This document shows positions 44,068 through 52,603 of a stretch of 64,000 nucleotides of DNA, piece by piece. Location of the stretch: contig CAZBRD010000002.1 in assembly GCA_964494205.1 (NCBI GenBank), forward strand, positions 186,001 through 250,000. The letters run 5' to 3'. The DNA is from JBBTCX01 sp964494205 (lineage in GTDB: Bacteria; Planctomycetota; Phycisphaerae; UBA1845). The notes under the pieces are model-generated. The model saw nothing but the letters and a program-made list of their open reading frames with translations, was not told where the DNA came from and made no database searches. Numbering within the stretch: the first letter of the stretch is position 1; each line of letters opens with the position of its first letter. The position numbers and the translations under genes were made by a program.

Positions 44068-45249
44068 ATGAGTAACATACTTCACGTTTGCCTCTACAAC
44101 ACAGACCCGAAAGCATCAAAGGAACTGACTGGTCACATCGGTGCGCTTAACTTTGTGCGACTGATTGGTGAAGTGACGACACCGCTCGACCTTGCCAATG
44201 CACTTACCGGGCCGGGCGTGGATATGATTTTCTTCCACCTCGACCCGAATCCGGATGCTGTGCTGGAAGTCATTGAACAGGTCACTAACCGCCATCCGGA
44301 GATCGCACTGGTTGCGATCAGTCAAAACACAAAACCGGAATCAATTCTCGCGCCGATGCGCGCGGGATGTGAGCAGTTCGTGTGCAAGCCGATTGATCCT
44401 GCGGACCTGGCGGCGGCGGTCAGCCGTGTGACCAGCAAGCGGTTGTTGACCAAACGAAAGAGCCGCTGCCTTGCGGTCGTTAGCGCGAGCGGTGGTGCAG
44501 GGGCGACGTCGATCGCGTGCAACCTTGCGCTGGAAATCGGCCACCTGACGGATCATCAATGCGCGCTCGCAGACCTCGACCTGCAGTTCGGCGACGTCGC
44601 GCTCAACTTCGACCTCGAACCAAAATATACGTCGTACGATCTGGCAGAGTCGCTCAGCGGCATGGACGCGTCCATTCTGGCGTCCAGCATGGCTGTGCTC
44701 CAATGCAAGGTTTCCGTGCTCGCGCGGCCGGATCGAGTCGAGCAGGCTGAGTATGTATCGCCGGACGTCGTACATCGCGTCATTGAGCTATTGACGGCCA
44801 GCCATGAGAACGTGGTGCTCGATGTTCCGCGGAGACTTGATACGAGTTCGATGGCTGCGTTCACGCAGGCAGACCATGTCCTGATTGTGTGCCAATTACT
44901 GGTGCCAAGCATTCGCAACGCGAAGCGGCTCCATGATGCGCTACGTGGATGCGGCATTCCGGCGGAACGTCTGGAGATTGTCGTCAATCGCTTCGACAGC
45001 GGTTCGGGCCGCATCAACCTGAAGGACATTGAAGAGCTTATCAAGCCGGTTTTCGCAACCATTCCAAACGATTATCAGTTCGTCGCTCGCTCGCTCGACT
45101 TCGGACGACCGGTTGCGGCCATCGATGGCAACAACGCTATTCGCAAGGCGTTACGAACGATGGCGAAGAAGTTCACGGTTGAGCCGAGGCAGGATCAGAA
45201 TCAGCCCAATCAAGGGAAGAAGGGGCTGTTGACGAGACTGTTAGGATAA
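44068..45249 (+). CDS. CpaE-like pilus assembly ATPase (receiver-like plus ParA/MinD-like domains)
   Basis: The 393-aa cytoplasmic protein resembles CpaE/TadZ, which places tad-type pilus machinery in the cell. An N-terminal receiver-like domain (about 5-125, ILHVCLYNTDPKASKELTGH to GCEQFVCKPIDPADLAAAV) lacks a clear phospho-acceptor pattern. The P-loop domain has SASGGAGATSIACNLALEIG as a degenerate Walker A with no Lys before the Thr, then LADLDLQFGDVALNFDLEP (Walker A'/B region) and VVLDVPRRLDTSSMAAFTQA. GQVARSLD-type and RKALRTMAKKF helices end it, with a basic tail. The start at 44068 is the ATG nearest the domain; 44053 is an in-frame alternative. No other tad gene is in the window. Confidence 0.85.
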   Translation: MSNILHVCLYNTDPKASKELTGHIGALNFVRLIGEVTTPLDLANALTGPGVDMIFFHLDPNPDAVLEVIEQVTNRHPEIALVAISQNTKPESILAPMRAGCEQFVCKPIDPADLAAAVSRVTSKRLLTKRKSRCLAVVSASGGAGATSIACNLALEIGHLTDHQCALADLDLQFGDVALNFDLEPKYTSYDLAESLSGMDASILASSMAVLQCKVSVLARPDRVEQAEYVSPDVVHRVIELLTASHENVVLDVPRRLDTSSMAAFTQADHVLIVCQLLVPSIRNAKRLHDALRGCGIPAERLEIVVNRFDSGSGRINLKDIEELIKPVFATIPNDYQFVARSLDFGRPVAAIDGNNAIRKALRTMAKKFTVEPRQDQNQPNQGKKGLLTRLLG

Positions 45250-45313
45250 CGAAATCTGCCGCGATTACGAGCGCACGGCTTCTTGATAGCGGTATGTCAT
45301 TTGTAACTCAAAG

Positions 45314-45373
45314 ACCCTCACCCTAGCCCGTCGTGCTCCCTCTTTGGTCGCTCTCCGTCTAAGAGGGAGAGGG
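45314..45373. repeat. Dispersed CCCTCACCC...GGGAGAGGG repeat, copy 1
   Basis: ACCCTCACCCTAGCCCGTCG at the left, CTCCGTCTAAGAGGGAGAGG at the right; the CTCTCC and GGAGAG parts can pair. Related copies lie at 47405-47462 and 48668-48704. Confidence 0.75.
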
Positions 45374-45386
45374 AAACTGAAGATCA

Positions 45387-46694
45387 TCACTTCTTGCTTA
45401 GGTCTGCACAAACCAGTTCTTTGTCGCTTCGGGCGAAAACACTTTTCATGGCGAATGCCGGGTGAGACCAGCAGACGCCGTCGCGCTCGCGAAGTTGATC
45501 GAGCGTCGGGTCGAGCAGGTGGGCGCGACTGATTTCCTTGTAGCCGCTGGGGGAAAGCTCCGCGATGATCAGGTCGCCGCGTTCGTTGAACATCCAGACT
45601 TTGTCTTTATTGGTGACAAAGTGAATCGTCGACCAGCGAGCACGCGGAACGGCCGTTTGATCTTCCCAGATGCGATTACCGGTTGCGACCTCGAGGCCGC
45701 GCAACTCGCCGTAGCTGTCGACGCCGTAGATATAGCCGTCACGCATGATCGGCGTCGAAATAATTGAATGAAGAGCGTCGGTCTTTTTCTCGTCTTCGCC
45801 GGCGCGTTTCCATGCCTCCGTGACGGCGGGTTTTGATTTGTCGAGCTTCAGCATCAGAGCTCCATCGAAAAAGTTGGTGATGAACAGCATGTCATTAGAG
45901 ACGACGGGCGTTGAGATGCCGATGACCATTTTTCGCGGAGGGAACGGGTGCTTCCAAAAGACTTCGCCGGATTTGGGATTAAGTCCGACAACGTTTGCCC
46001 CTGTGTAACCGACGAGGACGCGCTGGCCCGCCTGCTCAATCATAATCGGCGCAGAGTACGATGCTTTGTCGCCGAGCGAGCGCCATTTCAATGCGCCGCT
46101 CTTCTTGTCGAATGCGACGAATGAGGCATCGGGCTGGCCGCCGATGTGCAGGATGATCAAATCGTTCTCGATCAGCGGCGATGCCGCTAGGCCCCAGATG
46201 GGCATCTCGACTTTGAATTCCTCTGCTACATTTTTCTGCCACTTGATGGCACCGGTGGCAGCGTCGAAGCAGATAAAGTGGCCCATCGTTCCGAGTGAGT
46301 ATGCAAGGCCATCATCCACGATGACGGAGGCGCGCGGGCCGGCGTCGTAACCGACGTCTTTGTAGGCGCATGGGTAGGAATGGGTCCAGATGTTTTTGCC
46401 GGTCTTGGCGTCGAAGCAATGAACGCGTTCGGCTTGAGCGGGCGTCACGAGACGGTCGGTGACGTAGACGCGACCGTCGGCGACGGTGGGACCGCTGTAT
46501 CCGCTGCCGATTTCAGCGCGCCACGCGACGTCGAGCTTGGGTTTGTCGAACTTTTCGATGAGGCCGGTTTCGCGCCAAACGCCGTCGCGGGTGGGGCCAC
46601 GCCATTGCGGCCAATCGTCGGCGAAGGAAATGGCCGGCAACAAGGCCAAACAGAACAGAGGTAGCGTTCTCATCGGGTGAAAAACCTTTGCCAT
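45387..46694 (-). CDS. Exported PQQ-like beta-propeller protein
   Basis: The 435-aa exported protein has a signal peptide (TLPLFCLALLPAISFA) and mature start DDWPQWRGPTRDGVW, a hallmark of a large planctomycete family of PQQ-repeat proteins. Repeats of the propeller type occur throughout: GPTVADGRVYVTDRL, VHCFDAKTGKNIWTHSY, FICFDAATGAIKWQKNV and GLEVATGNRIWEDQTAV. These form an eight-bladed or similar propeller that may bind PQQ or simply bind proteins; no dehydrogenase active-site pair is visible. The ATG at 46694 has GGGAG seven bases upstream; an in-frame ATG at 46673 would also keep the signal peptide. The repeat at 45314 lies just after its stop. Confidence 0.87.
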   Translation of the reverse strand: MAKVFHPMRTLPLFCLALLPAISFADDWPQWRGPTRDGVWRETGLIEKFDKPKLDVAWRAEIGSGYSGPTVADGRVYVTDRLVTPAQAERVHCFDAKTGKNIWTHSYPCAYKDVGYDAGPRASVIVDDGLAYSLGTMGHFICFDAATGAIKWQKNVAEEFKVEMPIWGLAASPLIENDLIILHIGGQPDASFVAFDKKSGALKWRSLGDKASYSAPIMIEQAGQRVLVGYTGANVVGLNPKSGEVFWKHPFPPRKMVIGISTPVVSNDMLFITNFFDGALMLKLDKSKPAVTEAWKRAGEDEKKTDALHSIISTPIMRDGYIYGVDSYGELRGLEVATGNRIWEDQTAVPRARWSTIHFVTNKDKVWMFNERGDLIIAELSPSGYKEISRAHLLDPTLDQLRERDGVCWSHPAFAMKSVFARSDKELVCADLSKK

Positions 46695-47107
46695 TCATCG
46701 ACTCCCATGCAATTTGCGGTTTCCTGACGTCGGCAGCCACTATAGCGGATGATGCTGAGGTCAGCCAAACGAGCCGGCCCAGGATGTTGCCGAGGAGAGA
46801 CAGTCATTCAATCCGGGCCGTTTTGTTCAGTCATTCTTCATTCGCTTTACTCCTGGTTCCAAATGGCTAATGGCTAAAAGTGAAAAAAGCATCTATGTAG
46901 TGACACGACGTGGCACTCGATGGTAAAAACCAAAAGCCTAAAACCTAAAGCCAAAATGCTGACAGTGCTTGCTTTAGACCCGTAACATCGCCAATTACTG
47001 GCAGCCGTAAAATCCCTTGTCACATCCTCGCCTTTTTGCTTTGGGCCTTGTTTGATAATAACAACACGTGTGATCGCCGAGGGGGCAGTTTCGAAGTAGG
47101 TGGGTTT

Positions 47108-47290
47108 TCCTCGCGCAAAGACGCAAAGAATTGTGCCTGGGACAACCCTTGCAGAAGGGTAAAGACAACAGATTCACGGGAGAGGATTCCCGCTTTGGTG
47201 CGTGCGAGAAGGGATTCTCGCACGAGCCGTGTGGTTTGTTCTCGCGCAAAGACGCAAAGGCGCAAAGAATCGTGCGAGAAAAGACACTCG
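47108..47290 (+). repeat. Cluster of CGCAAAGACGCAAAG direct repeats
   Basis: TCGCGCAAAGACGCAAAG occurs at about 47112-47130 and again at about 47239-47257, the second extended by GCGCAAAGAATCGTGCGAG. They are short, irregularly spaced and not separated by unique equal-length spacers. Confidence 0.65.
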
Positions 47291-47404
47291 CAGGAGGAAC
47301 AAATACGTCAGGTTTGCGGGAACGGATTCTCGGACGAGCGAACTCTCCTGTTCAACGCTAATCGACGGGCGTGAATCAAAACTGGGTGCCGAAGTCGAGT
47401 AAAC

Positions 47405-47462
47405 GCTCACCCCAACCCCGTCGTGCTCCCTCTTTGATCGCTCTCCGTCTAGAAGGAGAGGG
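47405..47462. repeat. Dispersed CTCACCCC...GGAGAGGG repeat, copy 2
   Basis: Same layout as 45314-45373 with several substitutions; GTCGTGCTCCCTCTTTG is shared by both. Confidence 0.7.
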
Positions 47463-47629
47463 TGGTATTGCTACACGGTCGAAGTACTTTCTAGCGAATT
47501 TCTTGACGCTGGGAGATTCATGTTGTAGGTTTTATTGGACGTTTGTTTCGCTATACCGCGACAATGCCTTTGTATGTTGACTTGGCATGCGTCGACGCGA
47601 AGCTGACTTGAAGGGGTTTGCGTTAGCCC

Positions 47630-48157
47630 ATGACGTTTCATCCAATCAGACGAGCCATCTGGGGTTTGCTGGCTGTCGGCCACGCAGCTGCGATGCCTGC
47701 GCTGTTTGGTACGGTGCTTGGGGTTTCGGGTTCAAGCGAAGATCTGGGCACACTTGGGTTTCGGATTGCGAGTCTTTCGGCTGCGGTACTCTTCTGCCTG
47801 CTGAAGGCGGTTGACGTTCGCTGGTTACGGATTCGACCCGGGTGGAAGCCGGCGGTGGGCTCGTTCGTCGTGGCAGCCATGCTGCACGCGAATGTGCTGA
47901 CGCGAGAGACGGGAATTGGTGAGGAATACGCGCCGGTTCCGTTTGGTGCGGCACTAGTTGCTACACTGCTGGTCGAGCCGGATGCCTATAGACGAGTTGC
48001 TCGAGAATTCAGATCGCTGCTTGCTCGTCGCATTTCCTCAGATTTAGCCACACTTGACCAACTGGTCTTTTCATGGATTTCCATTGAACTCCATTCGTTA
48101 CGTTCGCCGGTGTGCGGCATGCTTTGTCGCGCGCCTCGGCCACCTCCTTCTCATTGA
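47630..48157 (+). CDS. Small membrane protein of unknown function
   Basis: The 175-aa frame has four hydrophobic stretches consistent with an integral membrane protein: RAIWGLLAVGHAAAMPALFG, IASLSAAVLFCLLKAVDV, VGSFVVAAMLHANVL and PFGAALVATLLVEP. The last ~45 residues are basic and less ordered. It sits alone between repeat-rich spacers on the plus strand. No family is recognised. No clear Shine-Dalgarno sequence precedes the ATG. The clean membrane pattern over the whole length argues for a real gene, but it could be partly decayed at the C-terminal end. Confidence 0.5.
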   Translation: MTFHPIRRAIWGLLAVGHAAAMPALFGTVLGVSGSSEDLGTLGFRIASLSAAVLFCLLKAVDVRWLRIRPGWKPAVGSFVVAAMLHANVLTRETGIGEEYAPVPFGAALVATLLVEPDAYRRVAREFRSLLARRISSDLATLDQLVFSWISIELHSLRSPVCGMLCRAPRPPPSH

Positions 48158-48552
48158 CATCCATAGCGGTCGTTTCTCGCTGGCGTTTGTGGCGCAAGTG
48201 AGAGCATGCACATTATTGTGACCTAATTGGTGTCGGCCTGTGTTTGGTGTTGAAGCGTTAGTGCTACACACGAGATTCTCGCAGGTCATTGTGTTTTCAC
48301 GTGGACCGTTTGATGTGTGATGCGCTTTAGATTTTGCGCCGCGCTTTGGCTTGGAACGGTCGAATCGGTCGCCCCTGCCGGGGCTTGGTGATTGTGGGGC
48401 GTTGACCCACGGCTTCCGCCGTGGGCTGACCGCGATCGCCGCTTCCGCGGCTGCGACTGGTGAACCAAGTACAATTATCCCCGTGGGTTTTTTGCTGCGG
48501 GGTGACCGGCCAACGACGCTATCGCTGGCGGGGGCAGGTGGAAGGAGAAATC
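48158..48552. other. Spacer with clustered GC-rich palindromes
   Basis: No supported gene. Three hairpins lie close together: GCCCCTGCCGGGGC (48371-48384), CCCACGGC-TTCC-GCCGTGGG (48406-48425) and GCCGCTTCCGCGGC (48438-48451). AAGGAGA at about 48543-48549 is the ribosome site for the gene at 48553. Confidence 0.65.
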
Positions 48553-50220
48553 ATGAGACAATCAAGTAGTCCAAACATAAGCGTTTATCAGAGAATTCTT
48601 GGATCAATGCAACGAGGATTTGCTGACTTGGGCGGTGTAACAAAACCAAGCGATAGCAACTCAAGAGACCCTCACCCCAACTCTCTCCCTAAGAGGGAGA
48701 GGGACGTATTGTTGCATGCCCTCTTCGTTTCAATAATCTCGGTTTCGATTCTCGAAGTTTCGAGTGCGAGGGCGGGGGTTGTCCCGTATACGGAAGAGTT
48801 CAGTGAAGGGAATGCGAACTGGTACAACATGATGTCCACTTCGCCCGTGGATTGGGTGGCGACGGGCGGGCATGACGGCGGCGGTTTTGTCACTGTGCCG
48901 TACAATTTCATCGAGTCGACAGCACCGACGCAGCCGCGGACGTTGTTTCGAAACCAGGACAATTTCGATTCGAGCAACGACGCATTCTTCGGCAACTGGA
49001 TAGCGAGCGGAATAAACGAGTTTCGTTATTTCGTTCGCCACGATGGCGATATGCCTTTCTTTTTCTTCACGCGATTCGCAGCGCCGGCGAACTCACCGGC
49101 TGGGAACTTCATTATCCAAGAGGCTGTGCCGCCGAATGTGTGGACCGAGATCACGTTTCCTCTGCCGCACGAATTCATCGTGTTTGAAGGGCCGTTTTCG
49201 TTTGAGGATGTGTTCGACGACATTGGTCGCCTTCAATTCGGCGTGATGGTTCCTCCGATGCTTGTCGCACATGATTATCCGCTGCAAGTGGATTTGGATG
49301 GCGTTTCGGTCGTTCCGGAGCCGACGTCGTTGGCTTTGATTGGTCTAGCTGTTGGTGGGTGGGGTCTTCGACGCCGTAAAGCGGGAGCACGCGGGCAGGA
49401 GAATTGCAGCAAGTTATCGACGACTGGGTCATTGCATTCGTGCACCACGGCCAAGATCGCGCTTGACCGTGCCACCCGGCCTAACGGATTGGGCGGGATG
49501 TCGGCGGTTATTCTCGCGACGTTGATTGTAGCGGGATTGGGAACACAGTTGGCGTCGGCGGTCACGGTGCCGTTCACGGAAGAGTTTTCGACGAACGCGT
49601 CGGATTGGCGGGATTCGGCTGGGTTGGTGAATGCGACGTGGGTGGCGACGGGCGGTCCCGATGGCGGTGGCTACATTTCGACCACGTTCAATTTCATGAG
49701 TTCGGGCGCGATGGATACGCCGGCGTTGTTTCGGGCGCATGATGAATATGGTGCGTCGGGGTCGAGCGGTGGTGCATTCGTTGGCAACTGGGTGACTGCG
49801 CCGGTGCAGTCGGCGGGCATCTGGGTGCGACATAACGCGGGGCAGCCGGTTTCATTTTTCTTCCGGTACGCAAGTCCAGCGAATTTTCCCGGTGCAGCGA
49901 GCGTGCTTAGTCCGCCGGTTCCTTCGGGTGAGTGGACATTTCTAACGGTGTCGATTCCTGATCCAAACTTTGTTTTTGAAGGACCGTTCACGTTTCCGAT
50001 GGTGTTCAGCAACATCGGTCACTTGCAAGTCGGCGTCGCAGCGGGAGGTCTGGCGGGCGTGAATCAGAACTTCACGTTCGACATTGATAAGGTAACGATC
50101 AGCAATGCCCCTGCTATTCCGGCGATGTCGACGATCGGATTCGGTGTGATGATAGTGGCACTGTTTGGCGGTGGGGCATTGATGATTTCGCGGCGCATGA
50201 AGGCGACGGTGGTTGCGTAA
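48553..50220 (+). CDS. Fused tandem surface proteins: PEP-CTERM unit joined in frame to IPTL-type unit
   Basis: The 555-aa frame holds two paralogous ~200-residue units. Unit 1 (about 75-255) starts VVPYTEEFSEGNANWYNMMS and ends with the PEP-CTERM tail VPEPTSLALIGLAVGGWGLR. Unit 2 has its own signal peptide (SAVILATLIVAGLGTQLASA after the internal ATG at 49498), body VPFTEEFSTNASDWRDSAGL, and the tail IPAMSTIGFGVMIVALFGGG with RR. Both share VATGG-DGGG, FVFEGPF and the spacing between. The join (about 280-315) is translated from the dispersed repeat at 49445-49477, and the N-terminal ~70 residues include another repeat at 48668-48704. A sorting tail is normally at the extreme C-terminus, so two separate genes whose intervening stop was lost is the likely history. 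Unit 2 could still be translated on its own from 49498. Confidence 0.75.
   Translation: MRQSSSPNISVYQRILGSMQRGFADLGGVTKPSDSNSRDPHPNSLPKRERDVLLHALFVSIISVSILEVSSARAGVVPYTEEFSEGNANWYNMMSTSPVDWVATGGHDGGGFVTVPYNFIESTAPTQPRTLFRNQDNFDSSNDAFFGNWIASGINEFRYFVRHDGDMPFFFFTRFAAPANSPAGNFIIQEAVPPNVWTEITFPLPHEFIVFEGPFSFEDVFDDIGRLQFGVMVPPMLVAHDYPLQVDLDGVSVVPEPTSLALIGLAVGGWGLRRRKAGARGQENCSKLSTTGSLHSCTTAKIALDRATRPNGLGGMSAVILATLIVAGLGTQLASAVTVPFTEEFSTNASDWRDSAGLVNATWVATGGPDGGGYISTTFNFMSSGAMDTPALFRAHDEYGASGSSGGAFVGNWVTAPVQSAGIWVRHNAGQPVSFFFRYASPANFPGAASVLSPPVPSGEWTFLTVSIPDPNFVFEGPFTFPMVFSNIGHLQVGVAAGGLAGVNQNFTFDIDKVTISNAPAIPAMSTIGFGVMIVALFGGGALMISRRMKATVVA
48668..48704 (+). repeat. Dispersed CCCTCACCC...GGGAGAGGG repeat, copy 3, inside a reading frame
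   Basis: ACCCTCACCCCAACTCTCTC and CTAAGAGGGAGAGGGA form a strong hairpin. It is translated as about RDPHPNSLPKRERD in the N-terminal leader of the fused surface protein. Confidence 0.75.
49445..49477 (+). repeat. GGCCAAGC/GCTTGACC dispersed repeat inside the fused gene
   Basis: CCACGGCCAAGATCGCGC followed by TTGACCGTGCCACCC; matches the intergenic copies at 55470 and 57131 except in the loop. It sits between the two units of the fused protein and is read in frame without a stop. Confidence 0.8.
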
Positions 50221-51407
50221 TGCGATTGATGGACATTGTGCGGAAACGCTGGTTCCTGGGTGGGTTGGCGATGGTCATGGCGGTGTGTGTGGGCGAGAGA
50301 ACATATGGCGAGGAGTATGATTTTCCTATGCCGAGTGACGATCGCTGGCACTACCCGTTCAATTTTACGGCGGGTGCCCGGCCGATCGCTACCTGTTTTT
50401 CGTCGGTGGGGAACATCACTTTTCCTTCGTTCAATGATCGGGACGGGCTTCTGGTTGTTGCGTGGGATACGAGTGAGTTGATTGAGCCGGGGTTTTGTCC
50501 GGAGCGGTATGTGATCAGCGCGATGCGAGTCACGTTGACCAACACGAGCGAAGCGGAGTGGCCCGAGGACCTGACGCCCGACGAGTGGTTTACGTTTGAT
50601 TTCAACAACGATGGTGAAATCAACGGTGATGGGATTCCGCGCGGAATGCCGGGCGACGTGGATGGCGAGAGCGACGATCTTGATTTTGGTCGAACGTTGG
50701 AACTCTTCGGAGCAGGGTTCGGGCCGAAGCTTTCGTATCAATCATGGAACGAGAACAGCTTCTATGTTGGGGCTGATCAGTTCGTGAACAACGCGCGCGA
50801 TCCGTTTCCGTTTAGTTTCCAGGAGGAGACGGGAGCGAAGTTGCACGTGGAGGATTCGGTGAAGGGGACGCAGAACGAGTCGGCTGAGCCGCCTGTGTTC
50901 CAGTTTACGCCGAAGCCGTGGGCGGTTGGGCTGCCGATCAATTACACCCCGGGCGATCAGCCGGTGCCATTCGATGTCATCTTCGATATTCATCTGGATG
51001 AGTCGGATGGGCTGGTGCGGCGGTATTTTCAGGAGCAATTGAGCGGCGGGCGCGTGATTGTTGTCGTGACGTCGCTGATTGAGACGGTGATGTTCGGGCA
51101 GGGTGGAGGGGAACTGCCCGCCTTTTTCAATAAAGAGGGGTTGAGCGTGGAGGTCGGTGCCAAGGCTCCGCGTTTGACCCTCGTGCTTTCTGAGTCGCAA
51201 TGGGGTGATTATGACCTCGATTGCGATGTTGATCTCGACGACTACCGCGCGATGGCAGGATGTCTGAGCGGGCAAGGAATAGTGCCGAATCCTTTGCCAC
51301 CGTTGAGCGAGGAGTCGTGTTTGAGGTCGTTTGACTTCTATGGTGATTCGGATGTTGACGAGGGGGATGTGGCGATTTTCTCGCGGATTTTCACGGGAGG
51401 ACCGTGA
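50220..51407 (+). CDS. Exported protein with dockerin-like C-terminus
   Basis: The 395-aa protein's ATG overlaps the preceding stop by one base (TAATG at 50218-50222), so it is translationally coupled to the fused surface gene. A signal peptide (WFLGGLAMVMAVCVGERTYG) leads to a body of unknown fold (about 25-320) with acidic, Asp/Asn-rich segments such as FNNDGEINGDG. The C-terminal ~70 residues, WGDYDLDCDVDLDDYRAMAG and FDFYGDSDVDEGDVAIFSRI, look like two dockerin-type Ca-binding half-repeats. The combination is a common layout for planctomycete exported proteins found next to PEP-CTERM genes. No catalytic motif is seen. Confidence 0.8.
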   Translation: MRLMDIVRKRWFLGGLAMVMAVCVGERTYGEEYDFPMPSDDRWHYPFNFTAGARPIATCFSSVGNITFPSFNDRDGLLVVAWDTSELIEPGFCPERYVISAMRVTLTNTSEAEWPEDLTPDEWFTFDFNNDGEINGDGIPRGMPGDVDGESDDLDFGRTLELFGAGFGPKLSYQSWNENSFYVGADQFVNNARDPFPFSFQEETGAKLHVEDSVKGTQNESAEPPVFQFTPKPWAVGLPINYTPGDQPVPFDVIFDIHLDESDGLVRRYFQEQLSGGRVIVVVTSLIETVMFGQGGGELPAFFNKEGLSVEVGAKAPRLTLVLSESQWGDYDLDCDVDLDDYRAMAGCLSGQGIVPNPLPPLSEESCLRSFDFYGDSDVDEGDVAIFSRIFTGGP

Positions 51408-51426
51408 CGTGAGAGGAGGTTTTTCC

Positions 51427-52239
51427 ATGTCTCGAAATAGGCGAAGCGGATCGGCGTTTACGTTGATCGAACTGCTGGTGGTGATTGCGGTCATCACGCT
51501 GTTGCTTTCCATTCTGCTGCCATCATTGGGCAGGGCGCGGGAACAGGCGCGGCAGTTGGTGTGTCGGAACAATCTGCGTTCGATCTGGACGGGCGTGTTG
51601 AGTTATGCGTATGAGCATAAGGATCGCGTGCCATTCATGGAGGACGTGAATCTCACGAATCCGAATGCGGATCCGTTTGACCGGCAGTATCGAACGACGG
51701 TCGGCAATGTGCTGCGAACTTATGTCGAACCGGGCAGCTGGCGGTGTCCGAGTGCTGTTCGCGGGTTTCCGGCGGATCAAGGACCGGAAGGGTGGACAAT
51801 GACTTACTGGTTCCGCACGGCTGGGCCGGTCGGTATTGGTGTGCCATTCAGCCAATCGGGTTGGGGGAACGGCGGGGCGCTCGATCCGGTGATGAGCAAT
51901 TACGTGACGTTTGATGGGCGGCCGTTGAAGTACGTCAGCGGGAGGAGGTATACGCCCAGCAACCCGGGTGCGCCGAATCACGATGAGCTGGGGCCTTGGA
52001 CGTTTTCGTTTCCGATCGTGGCTGATCAAATCGAAGGAAACGAGTTCGACGGTTCGCAACGGTATCCCCATTTTGGCGTGGTGGATGCGCGAACGGACTT
52101 GGAAAAAGCGCAGCCATTGTTCGAGCAGAATGCCGGGACGGGGCGCAAGCCCGCGCGAATGGAGATTCAGGCGGAAGGGGATCGCAAGATGCGGATTCTC
52201 TTGACGCGTAGTCCTTATCCGCATCGGCCCGGGCATTAG
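51427..52239 (+). CDS. Prepilin-like protein with N-terminal methylation motif
   Basis: The 270-aa protein has the basic leader and SAFTLIELLVVIAVITLLLS, in which the residue before Phe is Ala where Gly is usual. LPSLGRAREQARQLVCRNNL follows, as in DUF1559-like planctomycete prepilins. The C-terminal half has FPIVADQIEGNEFDGSQRYP and a His, but no clean H-X9-DG motif. The ATG at 51427 is preceded by GAGAGGAGG; the open frame back to 51331 runs through the end of the preceding gene in another frame. It starts 19 bp after the dockerin-like gene and is the last gene of this small operon. The Ala at the cleavage site could lower processing; it may also be a valid variant. Confidence 0.85.
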   Translation: MSRNRRSGSAFTLIELLVVIAVITLLLSILLPSLGRAREQARQLVCRNNLRSIWTGVLSYAYEHKDRVPFMEDVNLTNPNADPFDRQYRTTVGNVLRTYVEPGSWRCPSAVRGFPADQGPEGWTMTYWFRTAGPVGIGVPFSQSGWGNGGALDPVMSNYVTFDGRPLKYVSGRRYTPSNPGAPNHDELGPWTFSFPIVADQIEGNEFDGSQRYPHFGVVDARTDLEKAQPLFEQNAGTGRKPARMEIQAEGDRKMRILLTRSPYPHRPGH

Positions 52240-52338
52240 GTGAAGAAGGCATTAGGGAACATGTATTAGGCAATAGGGAATGGTTGTTGTACTCGTCTAC
52301 TGGAACCCATACAGGGTTCCGATTCTGGGGGCGATTAT

Positions 52339-52375
52339 CCGTGGGTTTCATCCGCTGCGCGGATTCAACCCACGG
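52339..52375. repeat. Long hairpin CCGTGGGTT...AACCCACGG
   Basis: Outer arms CCGTGGGTT (52339-52347) and AACCCACGG (52367-52375) enclose ATCCGC-TGC-GCGGAT. It resembles the CCCACGG/CCGTGGG palindrome at 48406. It lies about 100 bp after the prepilin stop and has no T run. Confidence 0.7.
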
Positions 52376-52603
52376 CTATTTACGACCAGCCCTTTGGGCT
52401 GATGTCAAATTCCTCCATGGGTCGCAGTACGAGGAGACGCACTGCTCATAGAGCAGTGGCACACAGCCGGTGAAATAGGCAGAAGGCACTCGGCATTAGG
52501 AGTTGAGCGTTTCCGTGAAGATTGGTTCATCTGCTGGCACCGATCGTTGAGATTTGGGAGCTTCTTTCTGACCTAACTACGAAAAATCAGTCCTGAACCA
52601 GTG

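Larger units (their letters stand above)
46695..47629. other. Gene-free spacer rich in short repeats, 935 bp
   Basis: No supportable gene. It holds runs such as AAAAGCCTAAAACCTAAAGC, several copies of CGCAAAGACGCAAAG (about 47114 and 47241-47262), and related pieces GGGATTCTCGCACGAGC (about 47210) and GGATTCTCGGACGAGCG (about 47325). A copy of the CTCACCCC/GGAGAGGG repeat lies at 47405. All open frames here run through these repeats and change sense between copies. Confidence 0.6.

Noticed and set aside
47108..47290. CGCAAAGACGCAAAG repeats as a possible CRISPR array
   Set aside because: Units are short, unequal and not separated by unique spacers of constant length; no cas genes lie nearby.
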